Source: Staphylococcus saccharolyticus
Lineage (GTDB): Bacteria; Bacillota; Bacilli; Staphylococcales; Staphylococcaceae
Length of the DNA: 64,000 nucleotides
Direction of reading: 5' to 3'
NCBI RefSeq assembly: GCF_900458815.1
Contig: NZ_UHDZ01000001.1
Location: 1,612,001-1,676,000 of the forward strand
Position 1 is the stretch's first letter; each line of letters begins with the position of its first letter. This document shows, in pieces, positions 1 to 7,733 of this stretch. Position numbers and translations under genes: made by a program. Below the pieces are notes generated by a model that saw only the letters and a program-made list of their open reading frames with translations, had not been told where the DNA came from and made no database searches.

Positions 1-237
1 TACTTCAACGGCACCAGAGAAGAACATACGCATGAATTTACGTGCATCTTTTTTAGTCATAGGTAAGGATTTCATCTTCTCTTCAATTTGTTGCCATTCT
101 TCAAGTGTGTAACCAAATAAACACTTATCAAGGCCTCTAGTGATAATAAAACGTTCATTTAATTCATAACGAAACTTGGACGGTATAATCATACGTCCTT
201 TTGTATCTAATTGATGATCGTATTCTCCCATGAACAT
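1..237 (-). CDS. mraZ: Transcriptional regulator MraZ, 5' part (runs off the window)
   Basis: This is the N-terminal 79 codons of MraZ, the DNA-binding repressor that opens the division and cell wall (dcw) cluster. The visible protein begins [19 protein letters not shown] and contains the first SpoVT/AbrB-like swapped-hairpin half, including the DxKGR-type motif near residues 12-15. The ATG at 237 follows a good AGGTGAGGTGAT ribosome-binding sequence. The gene reads off the left edge, so rsmH, ftsL and pbp1 are expected outside. Family and synteny (bshC directly upstream, as in Bacillus) agree. Confidence 0.95.
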   Translation of the reverse strand, partial: MFMGEYDHQLDTKGRMIIPSKFRYELNERFIITRGLDKCLFGYTLEEWQQIEEKMKSLPMTKKDARKFMRMFFSGAVEV

Positions 238-263
238 TTTTATCACCTCACCTTATTTATAAT

Positions 264-290
264 TTACCACATCTCCCCACCATCCTCCAC
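264..290 (-). promoter_or_regulatory. Probable MraZ operator: three GTGG units at 10-bp spacing
   Basis: On the minus strand the mraZ leader contains GTGG three times with exactly 10 bp between starts (CCAC on the plus strand at 267-270, 277-280 and 287-290). MraZ proteins are known to bind tandem TGGG-like repeats at about one helical turn upstream of their own operon. The site lies about 30-55 bp upstream of the mraZ start, where autoregulation would act. Binding is inferred, not shown. Confidence 0.65.
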
Positions 291-330
291 TAATTATGCA
301 AAAATAATGCAAATTATTTGATTAAACACA

Positions 331-367
331 AAAAAACCCATTTTATCGTTAAGATAAAATGGGTTTA
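331..367 (-). terminator. Rho-independent terminator after bshC
   Basis: A 14-bp perfect inverted repeat (334-347 with 353-366, arm AAACCCATTTTATC) is followed in the minus direction by a run of T. It sits between the bshC stop and the mraZ promoter region. Confidence 0.85.
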
Positions 368-379
368 AAAGCCGTTATA

Positions 380-1993
380 TCAAGGTTTTATAATAATATG
401 ATCAAAAGTGTATGAAAGTGGTGGAAAAGTGGAGGGGTTGAACACATCTATCCCAAAATCATTCATAATTTGAAATGGATTCCATATTCTTTCTTGCAAG
501 CCTCCCATCGGATGGAGGACTTCACTAATTTCTCTAAACTGATGCATACTTGTATCATTTTTTCTTTCTATATTTAATAAATAGCGTTTCAAAAGATAGT
601 CATATTGTTTCTGATGTATTTCATTATTATTCTTTAGCAATATTTGATTATCATGATTACCATCCACTTGCTCTAACAACATTTCAAAATGTTGTTGTTG
701 ACGCTCTTTCATTTGTTCTACTTCTTTTATAAAGATATCTGAAGCCTGTACTCTCACAAAGCTCTGTTTTTCTTTTTCAATACCATCTGAGATTACTGAA
801 CCAATAGTTAGATGATATTGTGTAAGCAACTTATGAGTTCTTTCATACAAATAAGATATGCGTAATCTCGGCATAACTATCGGCATTTCAACATCTAAAA
901 TATTAAATACACCCTTTAATTCTGCCCAATATTTTATTTCACTCGGACCTCCAACAAACGCAACCGTATTAAATAGCCATTCTTCAACCACAGGGCGTGT
1001 AACTACGTTATTTGATAATCTTTCTGGTTCCTTTTCGATGATTTCTAACAATTCTTCTTTAGTATAATAACGATTTGATTTACTTACTTTAAAACGACCA
1101 TCCTCAAAAGTTAACAATTGTCTCATATGATCATCATGTAAAAATAAGTGCGTATTCGTATCTGTTTGAATCATTTGTGGCAACTGATTATTAGTCGTTG
1201 CTTGCTGAGTTTGACGAAATGCCGAATCTATATCCTGGTGCTTTTCTAAAATTGCTTGTAAAATAGGACGCTCCATTTGTCTTAAGGCAGGGTATTGCGC
1301 ATCAATCAATAACAAACCATAATCTTTAAACACTTCATGTAGTAATGCTTTAAAAATATCAGTCCAAGTATCATATTGATTAATAATCTTTTTACAAAGC
1401 TGATAAACAATTTTAGTATGCGTAGTCTCATTGATTTCCTTAAAAAATTGATCCAAAGCATTTATTAAAGCATCTTTATCAGGAGTAAATCTGGACACAT
1501 TACTTTCTGGCGGTGTCATAGTATGAAACTTAATTTTTTTAAGCGATGACGTTTTACTATTAAATGCATACGTGTGATTAACTTCATCAAAATCATGATC
1601 TTCGCCAGCAATCCAAAACGCAGGGATAATGTATTGATTATATTTTTTTGATAGTTGCTGACTTAAAGTTATGATTGAGAAAATCTTATGAAATGTGTAT
1701 AGTGGGCCTCCTAAAAGTCCAGCTTGTTGACCACCAATCACTACTTTAGCTCCTTGATCTAACGCATTTATGCTTTCAACTTGTTGCTGAGTTAAATCTA
1801 AATCACTCATATATGATTGTACTACTTTAGATAATTGATGTTCTTTACCATTATTAGTTGCTTTCAATCTTTTAATGAAACTGTCCTCTTTTACAGCATC
1901 ATATTCATAAAATGATGTAACTTGAGCATCACTATTTTTAATTTTATTAATGAATTGATCTTTTTCATTTAACTTTACAGTATTACATTCCAT
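380..1993 (-). CDS. bshC: Bacillithiol biosynthesis enzyme BshC
   Basis: BshC is the putative cysteine ligase that adds cysteine to GlcN-malate in the last step of bacillithiol synthesis, the low-molecular-weight thiol of staphylococci and bacilli. The 537 residues equal the length of the S. aureus protein. The Rossmann-like core shows [11 protein letters not shown] at 87-97 and [10 protein letters not shown] at 126-135, both family hallmarks. The long helical part near residues 420-500 fits the coiled-coil insertion of the family. The C-terminus [11 protein letters not shown] is typical. The start ATG at 1993 has GAAGGAGC upstream. It lies immediately upstream of mraZ, as in Bacillus (yllA), but has its own terminator. 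Confidence 0.95.
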   Translation of the reverse strand: MECNTVKLNEKDQFINKIKNSDAQVTSFYEYDAVKEDSFIKRLKATNNGKEHQLSKVVQSYMSDLDLTQQQVESINALDQGAKVVIGGQQAGLLGGPLYTFHKIFSIITLSQQLSKKYNQYIIPAFWIAGEDHDFDEVNHTYAFNSKTSSLKKIKFHTMTPPESNVSRFTPDKDALINALDQFFKEINETTHTKIVYQLCKKIINQYDTWTDIFKALLHEVFKDYGLLLIDAQYPALRQMERPILQAILEKHQDIDSAFRQTQQATTNNQLPQMIQTDTNTHLFLHDDHMRQLLTFEDGRFKVSKSNRYYTKEELLEIIEKEPERLSNNVVTRPVVEEWLFNTVAFVGGPSEIKYWAELKGVFNILDVEMPIVMPRLRISYLYERTHKLLTQYHLTIGSVISDGIEKEKQSFVRVQASDIFIKEVEQMKERQQQHFEMLLEQVDGNHDNQILLKNNNEIHQKQYDYLLKRYLLNIERKNDTSMHQFREISEVLHPMGGLQERIWNPFQIMNDFGIDVFNPSTFPPLSYTFDHIIIKP

Positions 1994-2182
1994 CTTTTTG
2001 CTCCTTCAATATCACTATCACTCATACAGTATAAAGATTATACTTCTTTATGACAATTTAACGGCTTAAAATAATCTATATAAATTTTGATTTTACGACT
2101 TAAATTTCTACAATGATAATTAAATGAAAAATAACATTAAAATAGATATAATGTAATAAAGATATTAAAGGGGGAGATAAAT

Positions 2183-2623
2183 ATGAACGAGATAAAACAT
2201 TTGGAGATCAATTATAAAATTGACGAGCTCTTTGAAGATTTTAGAGAGTTCGGTAATAAAGATCTCTATATGGCAAAAGAACTTAAGGGGCAATTGATTG
2301 ATGCAAGTTCTGACTCACCATTCTATGGTATTTTTGTTGGAGATAAACTTGCTGCAAGGATGGCTTTGCTTGATAAAGGGGAAGTTGAAGAAACATATTT
2401 CCCAAACTGTAATGACTATATTCTTTTATGGAAATTAGAAGTTTTGAAAAATTATCAAAGTCGTGGTTACGCAAAACAATTAATTGATTTTGCTAAAAAA
2501 TATCAAAAACCTATTAAAGCAATCGCAAGAAATAAGTCAAAAGATTATTTCATAAAACAGGGTTTTGAAGATGTTGAGGCAAAAAATCCTGAAGGACACG
2601 ATATTTTGATTTGGAAACCTTAA
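2183..2623 (+). CDS. GNAT-family N-acetyltransferase (YlbP-like)
   Basis: A 146-residue protein with a single GNAT fold. The central strand LLWKLEVL (81-88) leads into the acetyl-CoA pyrophosphate loop QSRGYA (92-97) and the following helix; a C-terminal GFEDV strand follows. Its place beside bshC and mraZ matches ylbP of Bacillus, and the same gene occurs here in S. aureus. The substrate is unknown. A strong GGGGGAG ribosome-binding site precedes the ATG. It is transcribed divergently from bshC and stands alone. Confidence 0.85.
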   Translation: MNEIKHLEINYKIDELFEDFREFGNKDLYMAKELKGQLIDASSDSPFYGIFVGDKLAARMALLDKGEVEETYFPNCNDYILLWKLEVLKNYQSRGYAKQLIDFAKKYQKPIKAIARNKSKDYFIKQGFEDVEAKNPEGHDILIWKP

Positions 2624-2656
2624 CTTAAGAATAAAATAAAAATAATGTAATCATTT

Positions 2657-2700
2657 AAGTCAATCGATATGCAAGAGTATAGTACCATATCGATTGACTT
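2657..2700. terminator. Bidirectional terminator hairpin
   Basis: A perfect 15-bp inverted repeat (2657-2671 with 2686-2700, arm AAGTCAATCGATATG) and a 14-nt loop lie between the convergent acetyltransferase and HAD genes. A short T-rich stretch follows on the plus side. Confidence 0.75.
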
Positions 2701-2755
2701 CTTTGGTTGCTACCGTCTTAAACGTAATATTATTACACCTTATAAACATTATTTA

Positions 2756-3440
2756 TTAATCTACTATATATTCTAGCTCAGCTAAATCATGTATTTCGTA
2801 GTCAAGTTCAATCGCTGTCATATTCTTTTTATCTCGCACGTTGAACCAACAAGTTGAAATATTAGCATTCACACCACCTAAAATATCAGAAGTAAGTGAA
2901 TCTTCAACTATAATCGTTTGTGTCCTCTTATCCTCACCTATCTCTTTAAAAATGAAATCAAAGAACTTTGGCATAGGTTTTTGATATCCCGTTTGTTCAG
3001 AAATGAAAATACCATCAAATATATCGTTAAAGTTCGTTTGTGCAATACGACGTTGTTGTGTTTCTGTAACACCATTTGTAACGATATATAGTGAATGACT
3101 ATCCTTCAAATGATTAATAGTCTCTATAGTATTACCGAAAAATTTTAATGGGGCTTTTGCCAACTCATCACGAAAACGCTCATCAGCTTCTTTGCCATTA
3201 ACATTAATTCGGTAGTCTTTAAAATAATTAATAAAGCGATGTGATAAAACTTCCTTTTGTTAATTCATTCTTTTGAAAAGCTTCCCAATGTTCTTGATTC
3301 ACCTTTCTAAAATGCGCAAAATCTTCTTTACTAGCATAATGATGATAATACTCAGCTATTTTAAAGAATGCCTTTTCTTCAGCATCATAAAAATCTACAA
3401 TTGTATCATCAAAATCTAATAGAATATTTTTAAATTTCAT
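2756..3440 (-). pseudogene. HAD-superfamily phosphatase (YjjG/YfnB-like), broken by one frameshift
   Basis: The two halves together make a HAD hydrolase of about 227 residues. The first frame (start 3440) has motif I DFDDT at residues 9-13. The second frame carries motif II (YIVTNG), motif III lysine (QKPMPKFF) and motif IV (IIVEDSLTSDILGG). The reading frames join near 3251-3258: after NELTK the first frame stops, while the other frame continues EVLSHRFINYFKDY with no other lesion. A single-base loss in an AAAAGGAAG stretch explains it. All catalytic residues are otherwise intact, so this may be a very recent mutation or a sequence error. Family members dephosphorylate nucleotides or sugar phosphates. 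Confidence 0.8.
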
Positions 3441-3569
3441 TGTTATGGAATCTCCTAATTCTCTATAAGATAAGACTTTTTCATTAAATTAATCATAATG
3501 TTAACAGAATTTTGAGCATTAAAAAAGACCCGAGCTTTTGCCCTGGCTTACAAGTTGTAAATGAATAAA

Positions 3570-3704
3570 TTAAAATCCGAAGATTTTACCTAATACACTA
3601 ACACCGCTTGCTACGATATCAACGATGCTAGTACCTAATTTTGTCCAGTCTTGATCTTGAGCTGCTTTTACAGTGTTTGCAATTGCTTCTGCTAATTTTG
3701 CCAT
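3570..3704 (-). CDS. Beta-class phenol-soluble modulin, PSM-beta1-like (44 aa)
   Basis: A 44-residue peptide, [20 protein letters not shown] followed by [24 protein letters not shown]. It matches the S. epidermidis PSM-beta1 I remember except for two positions (A2, A32). Beta-PSMs are secreted without a signal peptide through the Pmt ABC exporter, form amphipathic helices and act as surfactants in biofilm structuring. The ribosome-binding site is GGGAGAG. It is the last of three tandem psm-beta genes on the minus strand. Confidence 0.93.
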   Translation of the reverse strand: MAKLAEAIANTVKAAQDQDWTKLGTSIVDIVASGVSVLGKIFGF

Positions 3705-3766
3705 TATTATCTCTCCCTAATTTTAATAATCAAAATTAAAAAAGTAGTTTTATTTAGCTATTGAAA

Positions 3767-3901
3767 TTATGCACCTAAGAATTTTGAAATAACACTTACG
3801 CCATTTTCAACAATACTTACAATGCTAGTAGCTAATTTAGTCCAATCTTGGTTAATACCTGCATCTACAGTGTTTCTGATTGCGTCGAATAATTTGTCCA
3901 T
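3767..3901 (-). CDS. Beta-class phenol-soluble modulin, PSM-beta2-like (44 aa)
   Basis: A 44-residue peptide beginning MDKLFDAIRNTVDAGINQDW and ending ENGVSVISKFLGA. It resembles S. epidermidis PSM-beta2 (MEQLFDAIRSVVDAG...). The helix has the usual alternating hydrophobic face and the conserved DWTKL core at 19-23. AAGGAGA precedes the ATG. Middle gene of the three-gene cluster, with about 60-bp spacers that favour one transcript. Confidence 0.93.
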   Translation of the reverse strand: MDKLFDAIRNTVDAGINQDWTKLATSIVSIVENGVSVISKFLGA

Positions 3902-3961
3902 TACAAAAATCTCCTTTTTAAAAATGATAATTCTAATTGTGCTAACATTAGTGAATTGGAA

Positions 3962-4096
3962 TTAGTTTCCAAAAATTTCACTTACAATACTAATGCCATT
4001 TTCTACGATGCTAACAACACTTGTACCTAACTTTGTACCATCATTACTGATAGCAGCTTCTGCGATGTCTTTAATAGCGTTAAATAATTTTGTCAT
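3962..4096 (-). CDS. Beta-class phenol-soluble modulin, divergent third copy (44 aa)
   Basis: A 44-residue peptide, MTKLFNAIKDIAEAAISNDG followed by TKLGTSVVSIVENGISIVSEIFGN. I chose the internal ATG at 4096 because it gives exactly the family length and has AGGAGTG upstream; a longer open frame to 4144 exists but adds an unrelated extension. The tryptophan found in the other two copies (position 20) is glycine here, and Glu replaces the Lys near the C-terminus. It is promoter-proximal in the cluster. Confidence 0.88.
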   Translation of the reverse strand: MTKLFNAIKDIAEAAISNDGTKLGTSVVSIVENGISIVSEIFGN

Positions 4097-4144
4097 TATT
4101 AACACTCCTAAGATGTGTAAAAAAATATGAGTAAATAACTGCAA

Positions 4145-4464
4145 AACGATGGGTGTGTATGTATTATTTGTTACTCTATCGTTTTGTTACTTTAACTATA
4201 TAATGTGTTTGTCACAATTTATTCTTATTTTCTTAAGAAGTCATTAATAATTCCTAGCTGTCGTGTTTTTATGCCTAAAAGACAGTTAAGAATACACAAC
4301 TGTATTTCTCTCAATTTTATTGCCAAAAATTTATTTCATATTTGCAATAAATTAGCATTTAAGTATAAAAAGCACTAATATAGTGAAAAATATTAATATT
4401 TTTTATTGTACAGCTATTGCGAAAAGCCTGTTATTTAGATATAATAATTCTTGTGTTAAAAAAT
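4145..4464 (-). promoter_or_regulatory. psm-beta promoter region with AgrA-like boxes
   Basis: This 320-bp gap has no gene. On the minus strand, ACAGTTGTG (4295-4303) and ACAGCTAGG (4253-4261) lie upstream of the psm cluster, and ACAGTTAAG (4282-4290) lies on the plus strand between them. These resemble AgrA-type repeats (ACAGTTNNG) of agr and psm promoters. The spacing is not the canonical direct-repeat spacing, so the assignment is tentative. The right part also holds the tRNA-Arg promoter. Confidence 0.4.
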
Positions 4465-4538
4465 GTCCTGGTAGCTCAGCTGGATAGAGCAATGGCCTTC
4501 TAAGCCATCGGTCGGGGGTTCGAATCCCTCCCAGGACG
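4465..4538 (+). tRNA. tRNA-Arg(TCT)
   Basis: A full cloverleaf of 74 nt. Acceptor arms GTCCTGG and CCAGGAC pair perfectly, the D-arm is GCTC-AGCTGGATA-GAGC, and the anticodon loop CTTCTAA carries TCT. The T-arm is CGGGGGTTCGAATCCCTC. CCA is not encoded. TCT reads AGA, the main arginine codon of this AT-rich genome. Confidence 0.97.
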
Positions 4539-4541
4539 CTA

Positions 4542-4571
4542 AAGAAGCCCGTGATAAACGGGCTTCTTTTT
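4542..4571 (+). terminator. tRNA-Arg terminator
   Basis: A 10-bp perfect stem AAGAAGCCCG (4542-4551) with CGGGCTTCTT (4559-4568) and a T run lies 3 nt after the tRNA. Confidence 0.9.
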
Positions 4572-4763
4572 TATTATTAACATCTAATTAACCTTCTCAA
4601 AAATACATTAATGTTCAAAATTAAATTACACAATGACATCAGCTCTCTAAAACTTACTCTACAGTTGTATTAAAAAACAATTATGAACACTTTAATCATC
4701 ATGATTTATCTCTTTTTCAATGCCTAACTGATTACTATTTATTCGTAAATGTTACAATTAAAT

Positions 4764-4794
4764 GCACCAATACTTCATGATGAAGTATTGGTGC
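4764..4794 (-). terminator. Hairpin after the phosphodiesterase gene
   Basis: A perfect 14-bp inverted repeat (4764-4777 with 4781-4794) with a 3-nt loop sits 20 nt beyond the end of the minus-strand murI-rdgB-phosphodiesterase operon. The following T-tract is weak. Confidence 0.7.
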
Positions 4795-4815
4795 TGAACA
4801 ATTTATTTCCATTTT

Positions 4816-5325
4816 TTACAAGCTCATCTTAACAATATCAAGAATCTGGTCTTCTCTATTTCTAAAATTTAAAATAGCCTCTTGTTGCCTTTCTCTTACA
4901 TCAACTTCTGCATATGTTTCTTCTATATTACTACGAGATTGTGAAATGCTTCCTGGATTAATCACGTGAACACCAGCTATTTCTTCATATTTTGCAATAT
5001 GAGTATGACCATAAAATGCAAATATGCAACCTAATGATTTTGCTTTTTCTGCGAGTTTAATACGGCTACGATTCACATCATATAAATGTCCATGAGTATA
5101 AAAAGCTCGAACACCATCTTTTTCAACTAATTCTTCTTTAGGAAATTCTTGATAAAAATCACAATTACCTTTTACCCAACGATATAAACTTAATTCTGTA
5201 TCATCATAACTAAATTCTGAATCACCTAAGTGCAATAATACATCTGCATCACTATTTTTTTCAGCAGTGTAATACAAGATACCTGGTTCATTGTGATTAT
5301 CACTTACAATAATCCACTTAGTCAT
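4816..5325 (-). CDS. YfcE/MJ0936-type metallophosphoesterase
   Basis: A 169-residue calcineurin-like phosphoesterase. The metal ligands are visible in order: SDNHNE at 7-12, LHLGDSE, KGNCD, YTHGH and FYGHTHI. The start at 5325 (MTKWIIVSDNH) matches the family; three extra codons upstream are less likely. It overlaps the 3' end of the XTP pyrophosphatase gene by 8 nt, so the two are translationally coupled, as in S. aureus. Members hydrolyse phosphodiesters with Mn; the natural substrate is not known. Confidence 0.88.
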   Translation of the reverse strand: MTKWIIVSDNHNEPGILYYTAEKNSDADVLLHLGDSEFSYDDTELSLYRWVKGNCDFYQEFPKEELVEKDGVRAFYTHGHLYDVNRSRIKLAEKAKSLGCIFAFYGHTHIAKYEEIAGVHVINPGSISQSRSNIEETYAEVDVRERQQEAILNFRNREDQILDIVKMSL

Positions 5326-5905
5326 GTTTCTCATCTGCTAAATAATGATTTAAACATTCAATCGCCTTTCTACGATGACTTATTTCACTTTTTTCACTAT
5401 CAGAAAGTTCAGCCATTGTTTTATTTATATTAGGAACTAAAAACACTGAATCATAACCAAAGCCATGACTACCTTGTCTTTGTCGTGTAATCTCTCCAGA
5501 TACTGTTCCTCTAAACGTTTTAGTTTCTTCACCTGGTACACTCATACTAATCACGCAAACGAATTGTGCGCGACGATTTGTTTCATTTTCTAATTTTGCC
5601 AATAACTTATCGATATTGTCTTCATCATTCTTTTTTAAACCTGCATAACGCGCTGAATAGACACCGGGCTCACCGTTTAAAGCGAAAACTTCAAGTCCAC
5701 TATCATCTGCAATCACTCGTTTATTCAGAGCTTGGGCTGCTGCTTCTGATTTTAATCTTGCATTTTCTTCAAACGTTGTTCCAATCTCATCAACATCAAA
5801 GTCTTGAATCAATTCAGAAATTCCTATAACATGGTCATTTTTAAAAATCGTTTTAAAATCATTAATCTTACCTTTATTATTCGTTGCAATGACAATATCT
5901 TCCAT
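5318..5905 (-). CDS. rdgB: Non-canonical purine NTP pyrophosphatase (XTP/dITP diphosphatase, RdgB/HAM1)
   Basis: 195 residues, the length of the S. aureus enzyme. The N-terminal nucleotide-binding motif is IATNNKGKINDF (6-17). TFEENARLKSEAAA, IADDSGLEV and GEPGVYSARYAG follow, and the SHRRKA motif lies near the C-terminus. It removes XTP, ITP and dITP to keep deaminated purines out of nucleic acids. It is the middle gene of murI-rdgB-phosphodiesterase: 20 nt after murI and 8-nt overlap with the next gene. Confidence 0.94.
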   Translation of the reverse strand: MEDIVIATNNKGKINDFKTIFKNDHVIGISELIQDFDVDEIGTTFEENARLKSEAAAQALNKRVIADDSGLEVFALNGEPGVYSARYAGLKKNDEDNIDKLLAKLENETNRRAQFVCVISMSVPGEETKTFRGTVSGEITRQRQGSHGFGYDSVFLVPNINKTMAELSDSEKSEISHRRKAIECLNHYLADEKHD

Positions 5906-5925
5906 TAATAGCTCCCTTTCTCAAA

Positions 5926-6726
5926 CTAATTTTTAACAGTGATACGTACTACTTCGGCATTCATCTTTAACCATTCAGCAATAATGTTCTTGATATGAGT
6001 GGTATCACCTGTAGCAAAAAAACGATGACCAGGATGTTCATCATAACTAGCATGTTCATTACTAAATGTCAGTAATGCACTGACTTCACGAGCTGTCTCT
6101 AACCCTGATGAAATAACTGTTTTAGTTCCTCCAAAGTATTCATAAATTGGTTTGTATAACAATGGATAATGTGTACATCCTAAAATAACCGTATCAGCAT
6201 CGCTATTTCTCCATTGCTTTAATGTTTGATGAATAACAATACTTGTAATCGTTGGATCATTATAGCGCATTTGTTCCACAAGAGGTACAAAACCAGGACA
6301 CGCTACTCCGTATACATTTACATTAGGATTGATCTTCTTAATATGTGTGCGATAGGCTTCTGATTTTATTGTTCCTTCAGTACCTAACACTAATACATTT
6401 TGATTTTTAGTTGTCATAATTGCTGTTCTAGCACCTGGTTCTATAACTCCTATTACTGGTATTGGAAGTATCTTTTGTAAATATTCTAAAGCTACAGCAG
6501 TCGCAGTGTTGCATGCAATCACTAACATTTTGATATCAAATTCCATTAATTTCTGAGCTAATTCGGTTGTAAATTGTTTAACTTCTTCTCCAGGTCTTGG
6601 ACCGTAAGGACAACGGGCAATATCTCCGAGATAATAAATCGTCTCATTTGGTAATTGTCGCATAATCTCCTTAGCTACTGTTAGTCCACCTACACCTGAA
6701 TCAATGACGCCAATAGGTTTATTCAT
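5926..6726 (-). CDS. murI: Glutamate racemase
   Basis: Interconverts L- and D-glutamate for peptidoglycan. From the ATG at 6726 the protein is 266 residues, the same as S. aureus MurI; a start three codons earlier is possible. Catalytic cysteines are C72 in VIACNTATA and C184 in [19 protein letters not shown] at 8-16 and CPYGPRP at 39-45 are family motifs. First gene of the operon with rdgB. An extended -10-like TGATACAAT lies upstream on the minus strand. Confidence 0.96.
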   Translation of the reverse strand: MNKPIGVIDSGVGGLTVAKEIMRQLPNETIYYLGDIARCPYGPRPGEEVKQFTTELAQKLMEFDIKMLVIACNTATAVALEYLQKILPIPVIGVIEPGARTAIMTTKNQNVLVLGTEGTIKSEAYRTHIKKINPNVNVYGVACPGFVPLVEQMRYNDPTITSIVIHQTLKQWRNSDADTVILGCTHYPLLYKPIYEYFGGTKTVISSGLETAREVSALLTFSNEHASYDEHPGHRFFATGDTTHIKNIIAEWLKMNAEVVRITVKN

Positions 6727-6853
6727 TACTCTCAATCCTTATTTTTACAGTTAACTAATATTGTATCATAGTATTAAGTAGCTGTAGAAAATAACGTATT
6801 GAGTTTAACTTACTTTTTATTTTAAAAAATGATTAATCATTTAGACTCTAATC

Positions 6854-6886
6854 AAAAAGACCAAGACACAAAATGCCTTGGTCACT
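6854..6886 (-). terminator. Terminator of the sdhCAB operon
   Basis: GACCAAG (6859-6865) pairs with CTTGGTC (6877-6883). Read on the minus strand it ends in TTTTT. It lies just beyond the sdhB stop. Confidence 0.85.
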
Positions 6887-6896
6887 TTAATGCATA

Positions 6897-7733
6897 TTAA
6901 TCTACTTGATGATCAGAACCGAAGAATGATTTAAACATATGGAATGATGTTTCTCTATTCATCGCTGCAATTGAAGTTGTCAAAGGTATACCTTTAGGAC
7001 AAGCATTCACACAGTTTTGAGAGTTACCACATTCTTGCAATCCTCCTGAACTCATCAAAGCTTCTAATCTTTCATCTTTAGTCATTGAACCAGTAGGATG
7101 CAAGTCAAATAAACGAACTTGTGAAATGGCTTGTGCACCTACAAATTTGTTATTTGGTGTAACATTTGGGCAAACCTCTAAACATACACCACATGTCATA
7201 CATTTTGATAATTCGTAAGCTGTTTGACGTTTTTTCTCTGGCATACGTGGCCCAGGACCTAAATCATACGTACCATCAATTGGAATCCAAGCTTCCATGC
7301 GTTTTAAGTTGTCAAACATTCTTGAACGGTCAATTTGTAAGTCGCGAATAACTGGGAATGTACTCATTGGCTCCAAACGAATGGGTTGTTCTAATTGGTC
7401 AACGATTGCTGAACATGCTTGTCTTGCACGACCATTAATGACCATTGAACAAGCACCGCATACTTCTTCAAGACAGTTCATGTCCCAAGTTACAGGACTT
7501 GTTTTTTCACCTTTAGCATTTAACGGATTACGTCTTATTTCCATCAAACAAGCAATAACATTTAAGTTTTCTTTATAAGGGATTTCAAATGTTTCTTCAT
7601 AGGGTTTAGATTCGTTATTATCTTGACGTTTAATAATTAATTTTACTGTTTTTTGTTTAGATTGTTGATTCTGTTCTTGAGTTTGTTGATTACCTTGAGT
7701 TTCTAAAATTTGCTTTACTGATTGATCAGCCAT
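6897..7733 (-). CDS. sdhB: Succinate dehydrogenase iron-sulfur subunit
   Basis: 278 residues. The plant-type [2Fe-2S] ligands are in CLEEVCGACS and the later Cys of ARQAC. The [4Fe-4S] and [3Fe-4S] ligands are in CMTCGVCLEVCP and CGNSQNCVNACPKGIP. A Gln/Lys-rich N-terminal extension (about residues 5-30) precedes the ferredoxin domain and makes it slightly longer than the S. aureus protein I remember. The start ATG overlaps the sdhA stop as TAATG, giving tight coupling. It passes electrons from SdhA to the SdhC haem and menaquinone. Confidence 0.95.
   Translation of the reverse strand: MADQSVKQILETQGNQQTQEQNQQSKQKTVKLIIKRQDNNESKPYEETFEIPYKENLNVIACLMEIRRNPLNAKGEKTSPVTWDMNCLEEVCGACSMVINGRARQACSAIVDQLEQPIRLEPMSTFPVIRDLQIDRSRMFDNLKRMEAWIPIDGTYDLGPGPRMPEKKRQTAYELSKCMTCGVCLEVCPNVTPNNKFVGAQAISQVRLFDLHPTGSMTKDERLEALMSSGGLQECGNSQNCVNACPKGIPLTTSIAAMNRETSFHMFKSFFGSDHQVD

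Noticed and set aside
3518-3560. psm-beta terminator
   Set aside because: The AAGCC/GGTCTT pairing is too short and broken to support, although a T run follows on the minus strand.
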